Below are positions 1 to 10,020 of a DNA stretch of 64,000 bases, piece by piece. Numbering within the stretch: position 1 is the stretch's first letter; the number at the start of each line of letters is the position of its first letter. The notes below the pieces were generated by a model. The model was not told where the DNA came from and did no database searches. It saw only the letters and a list, made by a program, of their open reading frames with translations. Made by a program: the position numbers and the translations under genes. The DNA is from Proteles cristata cristata (lineage: Eukaryota; Chordata; Mammalia; Carnivora; Hyaenidae), in assembly GCA_017311185.1 (NCBI GenBank), contig JAESUZ010003403.1:1-64000 (forward strand), read 5' to 3'.

Positions 1-304
1 TACCTGGAGACTCAGTACCGTGCCAAGAATGGTCTGCATGGCACCCAGCATGGTCAGCTGTCCTTGTGAAGTGAAACAGAACTAGTCGAGGAAAGCCACT
101 GGAGTTTTGTAGGATAGCTGCCCAGACTTCATCTTAAGCACTTCTGAGATGATTCAGAGACTTTAACAATTTTACGTGACTACAAAAGAGTACACAACTG
201 TCAGTTGTATAAAGTTCTGGCTTTCTTGAATGAGTGACTTTGGATTAATTTCTGTCTGAGAAGTAGGTGGGAAGGGTTGGCATTTAGGCCCAGTTCAACA
301 TATT
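1..304. other. Unassigned sequence
   Basis: No repeat, exon or RNA gene is recognisable here. The first 70 bases are somewhat richer in GC than the rest but show no long open frame. Confidence 0.4.
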
Positions 305-565
305 TTTTTTAATAACTTAATGAAGTGTTGATGTACAATTTGTATATATTTAGAATATACACCTTAGTAGATTTTCATGTATTATACATTGAAACAATCA
401 CCTACATCCAAACAATGAATATATCCATCATCCATAGCGGTTTTCTCATGACTTTTAGAAACTTTCCCTCACGTCTTCCTCATGTCCTTCTCTGTTCTCA
501 CCCCTCTATTCCACCTCTAGCATCAGCACCAGCAACAACTGATCTGCTGTCACTTTAGATTCATT
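305..565 (-). mobile_element. Old LINE-1 fragment, 3' part (first piece)
   Basis: This reads like the reverse complement of an ancient mammalian L1 (L1M type) 3' region, with the typical run of short direct matches to L1 antisense sequence such as CATCATCCAT and a CCCTC-rich stretch. The same element resumes after the SINE at 566-776. It is strongly diverged, so the subfamily cannot be named by eye. Confidence 0.6.
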
Positions 566-776
566 TGCAATTTTTAAGAGAGACAGAGTGAGAGCACATG
601 AATGGGGAAGGGGCAGAGAGAGAGAGAAGGGGGCAGAGGATCCCAGGCAGGCTCTGCACTGACAGCAGGGAGCCTGATAGGAGCTCAAACTTATGAGCCA
701 TCAGATCATGGCCTGAACCTAAGTTAGACACCATGGACTAAGTTAGACACCATGGACTGAGCCACCCTGGTGCCTC
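566..776 (-). mobile_element. CAN-SINE, old group, inserted in L1
   Basis: The inverted tRNA-like head ends in GAGCCACCCTGGTGCCTC at the right, and the GAGAGACAGAG purine tract lies at the left, so the element is on the minus strand. It carries an internal 19-bp tandem duplication (721-739 and 740-758). No clear TSD remains. Confidence 0.9.
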
Positions 777-1160
777 TGCACCTTATAGAATTTATAGACT
801 TAGTATCATACAGTATTGCCTTCTCTTTTCCTCTTCCACTTGGAATAATTAATTTGAAATTTATCCTTGTTGATTGTCTATATTAATAGTTCAATTATTT
901 TTATTGTTGGGTAGTATTCCACTGTGTGGATGTACTACAGTATATTTATTCTTTCATTGGTTGACAACCATTTGGGTTACTTCCAGTATGAAGCTATTAT
1001 AAATAAAACTGCTAGGAATATTCAAGTACACATACTTATATGTATATCCTTTTACTTATCTTGGATAATTATCTAAAAGTGAAATAGTTAGATAATATAA
1101 AAGTTATTTGCATTCCCATTCACAGCTTGGGTTTTACCAAATTATGTCCCCACTACATAG
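777..1160 (-). mobile_element. Old LINE-1 fragment (second piece)
   Basis: This continues the L1 interrupted at 566. It contains the antisense ORF2/3' landmarks GGGTAGTATTCCACTGTG, a CATTGGTTGACAACCATTTGGG block and CATTCCCATTCACAGC, in the normal antisense order. Confidence 0.8.
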
Positions 1161-1337
1161 TTCACTTTTTAAAAATATATAAAGTGAAATCCAACTAATA
1201 CTGATCTAACATATTTGTCATTTATGTGCTCATACATATATTTGGTACACATACATCTTTATAATTAATATGTATGAAAATTTGTATACATTTTACCAAT
1301 ACGGTGTACAGCTTAGTATTTTTGTTTTCATGTCAAT

Positions 1338-1352
1338 AAAAAAAAAAAAAAA
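1338..1352 (+). repeat. Poly(A) tract after AATAAA
   Basis: Fifteen adenines follow AATAAA at 1335-1340. The tract lies immediately upstream of a SINE and may be part of its A-rich target site. Sequence 1161-1337 just before it is not recognised. Confidence 0.6.
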
Positions 1353-1357
1353 GATTA

Positions 1358-1612
1358 TTGGGATGCCAGGGAGCCTGGTCAGTTAAGCATCTGAATCTTG
1401 ACTTCGACTCTGGTCACGATCTCACAGTCGTTAGATGGAGTCCCTGTGTTGTGCTCAGCATTGGGCATGGAGCCTGCTTGGGATTCATTCTCTCTCCCTC
1501 TCCCTCTCCCTCTCCCTCTTCCTCTCCCTCTCCCTCTCCCTCTCCCTCTTCCTCCTCCCCCCTTCTCCCACCACAACCCCCCCTCCTGCCCTTCCCTCAC
1601 TCACACATAAAG
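1358..1612 (+). mobile_element. CAN-SINE, group O, with expanded CT tract
   Basis: The sense head has CCTGGTCAGTTAAGCATCTGA, and GAGCCTGCTTGGGATTC precedes the CT region, which marks the older group. The pyrimidine tract has grown into a CCCTCT hexamer array (1489-1560). The flanks AAAAGATTATT and AAAAGATTTA may be a decayed TSD. Confidence 0.9.
1489..1560 (+). repeat. (CCCTCT)n polypyrimidine array
   Basis: The array holds at least nine CCC runs, mostly spaced by TCT, inside the SINE. On the minus strand these are GGG runs with 3-nt loops. Confidence 0.95.
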
Positions 1613-2272
1613 GGGAAAAGAGAAAAGATTTACTGTAATCTGTTTTCAGGCTTTATTTCATTATGTATTTTTATCAAACACTACAAGATAAAGTTATGTT
1701 GTTTTCCATAGTTGATTTATCAATTGGAATTCAGATATTTAATTCACAATTTTGAATGACTATAAGCTATCACTTAATATATAATGATGTATGAGACATA
1801 GGGATCATGATATCATTGTGTTCGCCTTATTAACACAGCTGCTTAGGTCCCCACAATGGGAAATGCATTTAATGATGGAAAACATTGTGCTTTAATAGCA
1901 GAATGGAGAAATAAATGTCTATAGGAGAATGGCTAGGAAACAAAGTTTGTTAGTACTCTTTAAAGTAAAAACTTTTGTATATTATCATATGGTCATTGGC
2001 ATTTCCTTTTCTTTGTGTAAACTTTGAATGATTTTAGATAAAATTGAAAATGATATATCACATTTGCTTTTATAAGTTTTTCAAATTTCTGAATTTTTTC
2101 ATGTAATTTAATACCAACATTAGAATATTCTCATATTTTAGTATTATGAGTCATTTTACTTATTGCCATGTAGTTTGATTTTTTTAATAAAAATAAATAA
2201 GAGAGGAGGCAAAGATAGAAGGAAGGAAAAAATAAAACTGCTAAGTGCTGCTTCTCATATCTAAGATAACTG
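1613..2272. other. Unassigned AT-rich sequence
   Basis: I see no identifiable repeat or coding signal. A purine-rich patch of GGAAGG type lies near 2200-2235. Confidence 0.4.
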
Positions 2273-2384
2273 CAGAGGCATCTAGTTCGCTCAGTGGGTT
2301 AAACATCTTGGCTCAGGCTTGATCTCAGGGTTGTGATATCAAGCCCCATGTGGAGCCTACTTAAAAAATTAATAATAAAATAAC
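2273..2384 (+). mobile_element. Short old CAN-SINE
   Basis: The head is GAGGCATCTAGTTCGCTCAG, followed by GATCTCAGGGTTGTGATATC and GTGGAGCCTACTT, then a short A/T-rich tail. There is no long CT tract. The GGAGCCTACTT end resembles carnivore-wide (pre-feliform) CAN-SINEs. Confidence 0.75.
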
Positions 2385-2511
2385 TACTGTCCGTTATTCT
2401 TAGTGGAGAAAATATTTAATAAAATCCATAACAAACGCAACAGTAATCCAAAAAATGCAGTATCATTGGTTATTATATTTAACCCTGATTGTAACAGAAA
2501 ATACCCTAGTT

Positions 2512-2527
2512 TTCAACATGATTTCTT
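2512..2527 (+). repeat. Target-site duplication, left copy
   Basis: TTCAACATGATTTCTT is identical to 3319-3334. The pair flanks the L1 insertion. Confidence 0.95.
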
Positions 2528-3318
2528 TTTTTATTTATTTATTTATTTTTTTTTTTACAAATAGTTTATTGTCAAATTAGTTTCCACATAACACCCAGTG
2601 CTCATCCCCACAAGTGCCCTCCTCCATGCCCACCCCTCCTCCCCCACATCCACCAGTCCTCAGTTTTTGTCAGCATTCAAGAGTCTCTCATGGTTTGCCT
2701 CTCCCCCTTTCCCCCACCATTTCCCCTTCTTCTCCCCCTTGGTCCTCTGTTAAGCTCCTCCTAATCCTCCTATACGTGCACACATATGATATTTGTCTTT
2801 CTCTGCCTGACTTATTTCGCTCAGCATAACACCCTCAAGGTCCATCCATGTTGCTACACATGGCCAGATTTCATTGTTTCTCATTGCCCTGTAGTATTCC
2901 ATGGTATAGATAAACCACATCTTCTTGATCCATTCATCTGTTGATGGACACTTAGGCTCTTTCCATGTTTTAGCTATTGTGGAGAGTGCTGCTATGAACA
3001 TTGGGGTACATGTGCTCCTATGCATCAACATTTCTGTATCCCTTGGGTAAATTTCTAGCAGTGCTATTGCTGGGTCCTATGGGAGTTCTATTGTTAGTTT
3101 CCTTAGGAACCTCCACACTGTTTTCCAGAGGGGCTGTACCAGTTTACATTCCCACCAACAGTGTAGGAGGGTGCCCGTTTCTCCACATCCTCGCCAGCAT
3201 CTAGAGTTCTCTGATTGGCTCATTGTAGCCACTCTGACTGGCGTGAGGTGGTATCTCAGTGTGGTTTTGATTTGTATTTCCGTGATGAGGAGCGATGCTG
3301 AGCATCGTTTCATGTGTC
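2528..3318 (-). mobile_element. Young 5'-truncated LINE-1 (about 0.8 kb) with intact TSD
   Basis: The poly(T)-side tail with TTTATTTA units is at the left, followed by a short carnivore L1 3' UTR (ACAAATAGTTTATTGTC onward) and then the C-terminal part of ORF2 in antisense. Two minus-strand open segments (3313-3077 and 3031-2750) are in the same frame. They carry typical ORF2 C-terminal residues such as [13 protein letters not shown] and KKMWFIYTMEYY. They are separated by an in-frame TAG at 3077-3079. The element stops inside ORF2, as usual for 5' truncation, and is flanked by a perfect 16-bp TSD. Confidence 0.97.
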
Positions 3319-3334
3319 TTCAACATGATTTCTT
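3319..3334 (+). repeat. Target-site duplication, right copy
   Basis: Perfect match to 2512-2527. Confidence 0.95.
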
Positions 3335-3569
3335 AACGAGGATTTGCCTACTTAATCCAAATCAACTGTGTAATAGTACATTTACCTTATTTATTAGCTG
3401 TACAATTATGCTAAAAAAGAACATGTATTCTTAGAGTTATTCTGTTATGAGCTTTTTATTAGACCAACTTCTGTAGAATATGCCAGAAAGAACAGCATAC
3501 TTGAGTTGTCTGTTATTTGATATATAAGCAAATAGTGACTCCAAGATCAGTTTCCTTTTGTTATAGAGT

Positions 3570-3712
3570 AAGAGGGTCTGAGGATTTAATCCATGTTTCT
3601 GAAGTTCAGGTTTCTCATTTGTACAAGGGATAATAATGTCTCCATTTGTCTATATCGCAAAGATAATCAAAGAATCAAGTCAAATGAGATCATTGAAGTA
3701 AAAGTACTTGGT
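3570..3712 (+). mobile_element. MIR fragment
   Basis: The order matches the MIR sense strand: a TTCAGGTTTCTCATTTGTAC block, then GGGATAATAATG, then CAAATGAGATCATTGAAGTA. It is diverged, and the edges are approximate. Confidence 0.65.
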
Positions 3713-4519
3713 TAACTTTCAAACCACTATAAAAAATATGTTATGATTTAGGGACATTGTCAGGTTTTATGTATGATTTTCTGCTTTTGAAAAGGCTAAC
3801 ATAAGGTTATAATTCAATTTTTAGAATTGAATTATATATACAGATGGAGATATGGAGTAGCATTCTCTATCTCTTATATTAGCTCTTTATTACAGTTGTC
3901 AGTTTTATCTTGATGGCCAGTAATAGATGTAATTTTTTAAAGCAATACAATATGAAGTAACTTTGTTCTTATAAGAATTAGTCTTTCAGCTAGCAGTGTA
4001 CTTGCTGTAACTCTGATTTGGGGCTTTGGATAGTGTCATCTAATCAGAATTACTCCAAATACAAGGTGTCTTTATAAAAAAGAGTATTATATTTTATGAC
4101 AAATGCACAGGAGAAGAAAATTAAAAAGTTGAATTATCAGGAGATTGGTGAAAAGAAGTCATGGTTGGAATAACTTAGTCATTAAGAAAAATCAATGCTA
4201 GCTTTCACCTTTCCCTCAGGTTATCAAATTAAATAGGTTTTTACTTACATTTGAATAATCAGAGATGTGTCAAGTACATAATATTAAGAGATTGGGCAAA
4301 ATGGTCACATTTTGCTTAGGCTTTTTGTTGCTGTTGTTTTTGTTCTTTTGAGAAATCACAAACCTGAACATGTCTTAATTTTGTTTCTAACAACAAGGTA
4401 AAAGTAGATATCCTGAAAACTCTACAGTAAAATAATGTCTATAACTGTTGATAAAATGTTTTTAAAAATCCTCTAAAATGCATAGCTGAGCTAAGAAGAT
4501 AATAGCAAACCCCAAGGGT
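3713..4519. other. Unassigned AT-rich sequence
   Basis: No repeat family, exon or RNA gene is recognised. A short A/T palindromic patch (TTCAATTTTTAGAATTGAA) lies near 3810-3830. Confidence 0.4.
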
Positions 4520-4641
4520 TAGAGAGGGAGAAGAAGAGGGAGAAAGAGAGAGGGAGGGAAGGAGGGAGGGAGGGAGGAAGGAAGAGAAGAGAAGAGAAGA
4601 GAGGAGACAAGAAAAGAAGGAAGGAAGGAAGGAAAGAAAAA
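4520..4641 (+). repeat. Purine microsatellite, GA / GGGA / GGAA / GAAGA
   Basis: This is an uninterrupted purine tract built of AGAG, GGGA, GAAGA and GGAA blocks. Five GGG runs at 4552-4574 fit a G-quadruplex motif on the plus strand. Confidence 0.95.
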
Positions 4642-4734
4642 TTATAAAGGAATAATATAGTAATGTTAGTAATGTTCATAAATATTAGGGTCACAAATGA
4701 AATCCCTGTGAGTCACCAAGAAAATGTAATTGGA

Positions 4735-4960
4735 AACAGCAACAAAAGCATAAGGGACCTAAGAATAAATCTAATGAAAGATGTGCGTTACTTTATGTAG
4801 AAGCAAATTTTTATTGAATGATTATAATGGAACTGAATAAAAGGAGAAATGTAGTTTCATGAGTATAAAGATATAATGTGATAAAGCAATCAATATATTC
4901 AATTATTTTTCCATTAAAAATCCCAACTAATTCATGTTTGTGTGTGTGCATATTTGTATG
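4735..4960 (+). mobile_element. Old LINE-1 ORF2 fragment
   Basis: AAGAATAAATCTAATGAAAG followed by ATGTGCGTTACTTTATG matches the L1 ORF2 sense-strand stretch that lies after the RT domain. It then decays toward TTAAAAATCCCAAC. There is no intact frame. Confidence 0.6.
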
Positions 4961-5509
4961 TGAGAAACTAGACACCCATAATGTAAGTACATGGAGGAGC
5001 AAAGAGCTAACAGCTGCTGTTTTCAATTAGGTTCTTCAGTAGAAATTACTCTAAAGTAAGTATGCTTGTGCAAGTGATTTTGTAAAGAAAGTATGCCAAG
5101 AAGAAACTAGTAAGAGACAAGGAGGGAGCCAAGGAAGACTGATTCAGACCAAGTGCCATAATAGATTTAGGCAGGTTCCATACAAAACTCTGAAGTAAAT
5201 TAGTTCAAAGGTGTTCCATTAAAATACAGTAGATCTGTTCTCTCATACTTCTATACTAGTGTTATTGGTTAGGGGCTAAGTCTAGCCTTCTGTTTATGGA
5301 CAAATCTGGGTTTAGTAGCACAAAGATATTTGGCCAAAAAAGTATCTAAACTGAGAGATATATATAATAGTTTAAAAAGGAAACCCAACATTGTGTATAC
5401 TATTTTTCAAAATAATTTTTAAGAACAAGATGGAGGGTATTTTTCTTGGCAGTCACCAAGAATTATAAAACTAGTGCAATTAATATGCAATATTTGTGGA
5501 AAAAGTGAA
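4961..5509. other. Unassigned sequence between two old L1 pieces
   Basis: No confident repeat match. It could be heavily diverged L1 or unrelated ancestral DNA. Confidence 0.35.
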
Positions 5510-6075
5510 AAAATAGGCCAGAAGACCAAAACAAGAATTTTAGAAGAAACTATAAAATAGGTTTTGAGTTAGGAAAATACTTCCTAAACAAGACCAGGAA
5601 AGCAAAATCACACAAAAATTCAAATAAATTAAACTACATTAACTACGTTTTAAATAAATTTTCTGAATCTTAGGTAGTTAATTAAACAGTGGAAAGACAA
5701 GGCAAAAATAAGTGTGGAGAAGAACTTTGCAATATAACCAAAAAGGACAAAATAGCTCATAATTAAAACATAATACTTAACCTCACTAGTAATCAAAGAG
5801 ACAACACCTTTTCTCCCTCCAAAAAAGAGGAATAAAAAAGTAAACAATCATGAACTCATTATTTTTACTGACTATACCTAGAGTTGGTAGAGATATGAAA
5901 ATAAAACAGAATTCCTTAGATGTGTTGAAGAAAACTTGTTTGAACATTTTGTAGACAATATGAAATAATAAAGTTGAAAATGAATATACAAAAAAAATAA
6001 AAGAAAGAACATGAATGTACCCATGACATAGTTGTATCATTTCCAGAAATCTAGTACTTTTGTAGTATAGCACTT
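5510..6075 (+). mobile_element. Old LINE-1 ORF2 distal fragment
   Basis: It contains the L1 ORF2 sense order: ACTTCCTAAACAAGACCAGG, a TGGAAAGACAAGGCAAAAAT region, CTCACTAGTAATCAAAGAGA, and a TTTCCAGAAATCTAG end. It is strongly decayed with multiple frame breaks. It is probably the same insertion as 4735-4960. Confidence 0.65.
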
Positions 6076-6554
6076 TTCTGGTATACTAATACTGCTGAAG
6101 CTTCAACACAGCCTGTTCCAAAGATGTCACCTAAGGGTGTTGGTCTTCTCAGGAGGAAGAGTTCAAGGACAGATGAAATAGAGTGGATGAGCTGCACAAC
6201 TGGAAAGTTCATTAAAGTCCAAGTGCACTGTTCGAAGTGAGAGTGAGTGACCCCAGGGTTTTGGGTTTTATTGATCATGTTAACAAGAGGGTTGAATATT
6301 CATTACCCAGATGGGATTTCTTGGAAGCAAGGTTCCATGCTTTTTCTTCTTTATTTGTTTGGGGGTTTCATCTCTCAGCACCCACCATCTTGGGTCTGTC
6401 TGGTTTGATCAGGCTTCTTGTGCCTTTTCTGTAGCACTGCCAGGACAGACATCTGACTTTCCAGATAACTGACCATGACTTCCTCTTCGCTGTCCTTCAG
6501 GCGTCCTATTAGAACCTAACCAAACTGTCTAACAGAGCTTCTTAGGATACCTCC
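6076..6554. other. Unclassified sequence, possibly LTR-like
   Basis: This block is richer in GC than its neighbours and lies between an old L1 and a MER5-like element. It contains CACCCACCATCTTGGGTCTG and a pyrimidine-rich half. The texture recalls an old LTR, but I cannot name a family or show TG...CA ends. Confidence 0.3.
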
Positions 6555-6716
6555 AGATATCATAGTTAATAGTCATATGTGACTATTTAAATTGACATTG
6601 ATATAAATTAAAGTAAAAATTCGGTTACTTTGTCACACTAGCTGTATTTTAAGTGTTCAGTGGCCTCATATGGCTAGCAGCTACGGTTTGGACAACACTG
6701 ATATAGAACATGTAAT
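6555..6716. mobile_element. MER5-like hAT-Charlie DNA transposon remnant
   Basis: It has the paired landmarks of this non-autonomous element: GTCATATGTGACTATTTAAA at one end and CTCATATGGCTAGCAGCTAC with GGACAACACTGATATAGAAC at the other. The two CATATG(T)G blocks are the internal inverted arms. Terminal inverted repeats are eroded. Confidence 0.75.
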
Positions 6717-6734
6717 TATTATAGCAAATTCCAT

Positions 6735-6973
6735 TAACCAGCACCGCCCAAGAGAGGCCCTCATATATATGCACAATGATATTAAAAAGCAGTATTTATT
6801 GCAGCAACATGAAACAAATAATTGGAAGCAGATACCATCAAAAGGAAAATTAATTAATTTACATGTATCTGTAAAATGAAATATATCAGTGAAAGTAAAT
6901 TATATAGAACTTCATGTATCAATATGCATAAATTACATAAAGTTAATAGTTGAAATAAGTAAATATCATGTGT
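6735..6973 (+). mobile_element. Old LINE-1 3' fragment
   Basis: The order fits the sense-strand ORF2 end and 3' UTR of old L1s: GCAGTATTTATTGCAGCAAC, AATTGGAAGCAGATACC, and TCTGTAAAATGAAATATATC. Heavily diverged. Confidence 0.55.
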
Positions 6974-7019
6974 TTGACAGTAATTTGTTGAAATACTTGA
7001 CAGTAATTTGTTGAAATAC
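6974..7019 (+). repeat. 23-bp tandem duplication
   Basis: Two perfect copies of a unit starting TTGACAGTAATTTGTTG sit head to tail (6974-6996 and 6997-7019). Confidence 0.95.
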
Positions 7020-7072
7020 AGTCATTATTCTTTTAAATATTATTTCTCTTTTTTTTTCTCCTGGTATTTTCA

Positions 7073-7113
7073 TTTTCATTACACATACATTCTCTTTTCA
7101 TTACACATACATT
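7073..7113 (+). repeat. 22-bp tandem duplication (second copy partial)
   Basis: A unit starting TTTTCATTACACATACATT is present at 7073-7094 and again at 7095-7113. Confidence 0.9.
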
Positions 7114-7149
7114 GCATGTTTTGTAGGTATCCCACAAGCCTTCTGGATT

Positions 7150-7440
7150 TTTTGTTTTGTTTTGTTTTTTAGTATTTGTTTCCTTTTTAGTTTTGGAAGT
7201 TTTTATTGAGATATCCTCAAACTCAGACATTCTTTCCTTTTCTGTGTCCTGTCTACTGGTAAGCTCGTCAAAGGCAATCTTCAATTCTGTTTTCATGGTT
7301 TTTATCTCTAGCATTTATTTTTGTCTTTTTCTTAGGGTTTCCACTTGTTTGCTTATGTTACCTGTCCATTCTTGCATGCTGCCTACTTTATTCACTAGAG
7401 CTTTGGCATATTAATCATAGTTGTCAAAACTAGGGTCATA
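7150..7440 (-). mobile_element. Old LINE-1 fragment, 5' half
   Basis: Antisense landmarks include CCTCAAACTCAGACATTC, TCCATTCTTGCATGCTGCC and GGCATATTAATCATAGTTGT, which belong to the 5'/ORF1 side of L1M elements. Boundaries are uncertain. Confidence 0.55.
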
Positions 7441-7557
7441 AACTCTATCCACTTATTCAACCCTTGTCTTCTAAAGTATGTGTTAAATATCTTGTAATCA
7501 ACTGTTCTGGTTTCTGAATTTTTAAAATTATTTTTATTCTTTTCAAACAATTATTTT

Positions 7558-7753
7558 AATGTTTGTTTTTGAGAGAGACAGAGGACAAGTGGGAGAGGGG
7601 CAGAGAGAGAGAAGAGACACAGAGTCTGAAGCAGACTCCAGGCTCTGAGCTGTCAGCACAGAGCCCAAAGTGGGACTTAAATCCATGGACCATGAGAACA
7701 TGACCTGAGCCAAAGTCAAATACTTAACTGACTAAGCCACCCAGGTGCCCCGT
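7558..7753 (-). mobile_element. CAN-SINE, group A
   Basis: The inverted element ends in CCACCCAGGTGCCCC. It carries GAGCTGTCAGCACAGAGCCC (group A spacing). Candidate 9-bp TSD AATTATTTT at 7549-7557 and 7754-7762. Confidence 0.95.
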
Positions 7754-8063
7754 AATTATTTTTAATGATTGAAAGATATTTATACTTTATTGTAGGTTTT
7801 TTCTTCACATAAATGCAAGAGATGAATTTATATCATTATACACTAATTTTTTTCAAGTTTCAGATGCTTTTTTTGGTGTACAAGTTATTATTATTGTCAT
7901 TATCATTATTATATCCAAAATATATTATCACTTTCTCAGAAATTGCTTGCACATTTGAGAAGTGCTTCTTCAAGGACTAATGAAAATCTTGGAAAACATA
8001 AGGTTAAATATAAGACCTTCTTTCATGTTCAGCTAGTTTATTATTTACTATGCAACAGTTGTT

Positions 8064-8291
8064 GGGGCACCTGGGTGGCTCAGTTGCTTAAGTATCTAGC
8101 TCTTGATTTTCAGCTCAGATCATGATCCCAGTGTTGTGGGATTGAGCCCCGCAACAGACTCCATGCTGAGCATGGAGCCAGTTAAGATTCTCTGTCTCTC
8201 TGTCTCTGTCTCTGTCTCTGTCTCTCTGTCTCTCTCTCTCAACCCCTCTCCCCCACATACACTCTCTCTCTTTCTAAAATTAAAAAAAAAA
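8064..8291 (+). mobile_element. CAN-SINE, group O, first of a tandem pair
   Basis: GGGGCACCTGGGTGGCTCAG head, then CTCTTGATTTTCAGCTCAG and GTTAAGATTCTCTGTCTC, which mark an older subtype. It includes a TCTCTG/TCTGTC microsatellite (8190-8240) and a poly(A) end at 8282-8291. Confidence 0.97.
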
Positions 8292-8297
8292 TATTCT

Positions 8298-8507
8298 GGA
8301 GCACCTGGGTGGCTCAGTGGGTTAAGCATCTGACTTCAGCTCAGGTCATGATCTCACAGTTCGTGAATTTGAGCCCTGTATCGTGCTCTGTGCTGACAGC
8401 TCAGAGCCTGGAGCCTGCTTTGGATTCTTTGTCTCCCTCTCTCTCTGAACCTCTTCAACTCACATTCTGTCCCTCTCGATCAAAAATAAATAAACATTAA
8501 AAAAAAT
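8298..8507 (+). mobile_element. CAN-SINE, group A, second of a tandem pair
   Basis: The head begins six bases after the poly(A) of the preceding SINE, in the same direction. It has GACAGCTCAGAGCCTGGAG and the CAAAAATAAATAAACATT tail of group A. Confidence 0.97.
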
Positions 8508-9207
8508 AGTTTAAAATGAAAAAAATTTTAAACACTCTACAGTTGTATCATTATGAAACCATATAGAAAAATGCATAACAAAATTCTTTTATCAAGTGAT
8601 CTCTAATCATTACTACTGAAAACATTATTACTTCTTACTTAAAAATAACATTTCAGGTATTAAAAGAAATAATAAAAATGATTAAATGCATAAAATTTGA
8701 AAATCGTTGCAAATACTTAAAAATTACTATAATTGCCTCTGTGTCATTGACCTTGGACTTGAATAGGAAATAGTTTTTTTCCTTAGATCGTGTTTGATCA
8801 ATCATGTATTCATGGAAAAGTGTCTTTCAGGGTGCAGAGAAAGCCTTCCAAAGTGCACAGAAAGATCATTTAATTTCTTACTGTTTCGAATTTGATTTTG
8901 GTGATATCTAATCATTTTAAAAATAAAAATCTGAGTCAATCAGTCTTTTAACTCTGAAATTGATAAGGCAATCTGCTAAAACAGAAGGGAGGTGAAGGAA
9001 GAAGGAAAACCACTTCTTAATTCATTTATTTATTATTTGCTACTCATTTATTTACTTTTTACATACAAATATATAATAGTATTTACTAGGTTCTATGCAA
9101 TAGAAAAATGAAATTTTAAACTAAGGCATTTACTTCCTGAAACAACACTATTAGTCAGTCATATTGTCCTGTTTGCCAATGAGAACATGGAAAATAGTAC
9201 TCTACCA
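8508..9207. other. Unassigned AT-rich sequence
   Basis: No repeat family or coding signal is recognised. There is a short TTTATT-rich patch near 9020-9060. Confidence 0.4.
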
Positions 9208-9437
9208 TTTACTGAGTGTTTAGTTTATGTTAAGCAGTGTGATAATTGCTTGAACATGTTACTCTTCACAATAATAAGATGGTAGAAACTAGTATCATTC
9301 TCATTTTATATATGAAGTTATGTAGCAGATATTTATTAAAAAACTTATCCAAGGTCATACAACTTAGAGATTTTGTATTCAGTCCTAGACAGTCTGGCTT
9401 TAGTACTTGTTCTCTTAAACACAATGGTATAGCTGCT
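9208..9437 (-). mobile_element. MIR element
   Basis: This is a nearly full antisense MIR. TTTACTGAGTGTTTAGTTTA, CATTCTCATTTTATATATGA, TTATCCAAGGTCATACAAC and CAGTCTGGCTTTAGTACTTG appear in the correct order. Divergence is typical of this ancient family. Confidence 0.9.
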
Positions 9438-10020
9438 TCTAGATGTGAGAACCAGGAATCAATCTTAGTATGACTAGCTGCCAAGCCCCATTTTCTAAAT
9501 ATTGCACACTACTGTCAATAGGCTTTTTCCTAAAATGGCAGATTATGTTGTTTTTGACCAGCACTTCCCCTTGAAAATCTGAGAAAAACGTTTTTATATA
9601 TTTATTCAAATGTTTCAGGAAGGTGCCAAGGAAGTAAGAAATCGAGTTACAAGGCATTAATAAGGAAAGATAAGAAGCCAGAAATTTTGGCTCTTAAATC
9701 TTGGGGTATACGTAGATTTAAAACTATGATGCCTAATAGAGGCTACCCAGAACTTCTAACAGCCTCATTGGATGGAGTAAAAGTTGGAAGGCATTACTTT
9801 CAAGTGGGGCACAAAAGACCTTAGGAATAACCAAAAGGGCAATGATTAACCATTAATGTATCAACATTGAATGAACTACATCGATACCTAGTTACGTTGA
9901 TGTTATCTGCTAGCTGCTGACAGAAGCAAAACTAAATCCTTTCTAAACTAAGGTCGGTGCAGGAGAGCACAGGATGCGGTGGAAGGGCTGACCTAAGTGT
10001 AATTCAAATCACACATAAAT
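9438..10020. other. Unassigned sequence
   Basis: No clear family is visible. It may belong to the upstream part of the HAL1/L1ME-like piece that follows. Confidence 0.35.

Noticed and set aside
1335..1352. AATAAA plus poly(A) as a processed-pseudogene end
   Set aside because: The 170 bases upstream show no coding-like sequence, and the A-run is explained as part of the target site of the adjoining SINE.
4491..4694. Open frame with Phe/Leu/Ser/Pro-rich protein
   Set aside because: It is a translation of the purine microsatellite's complementary strand.
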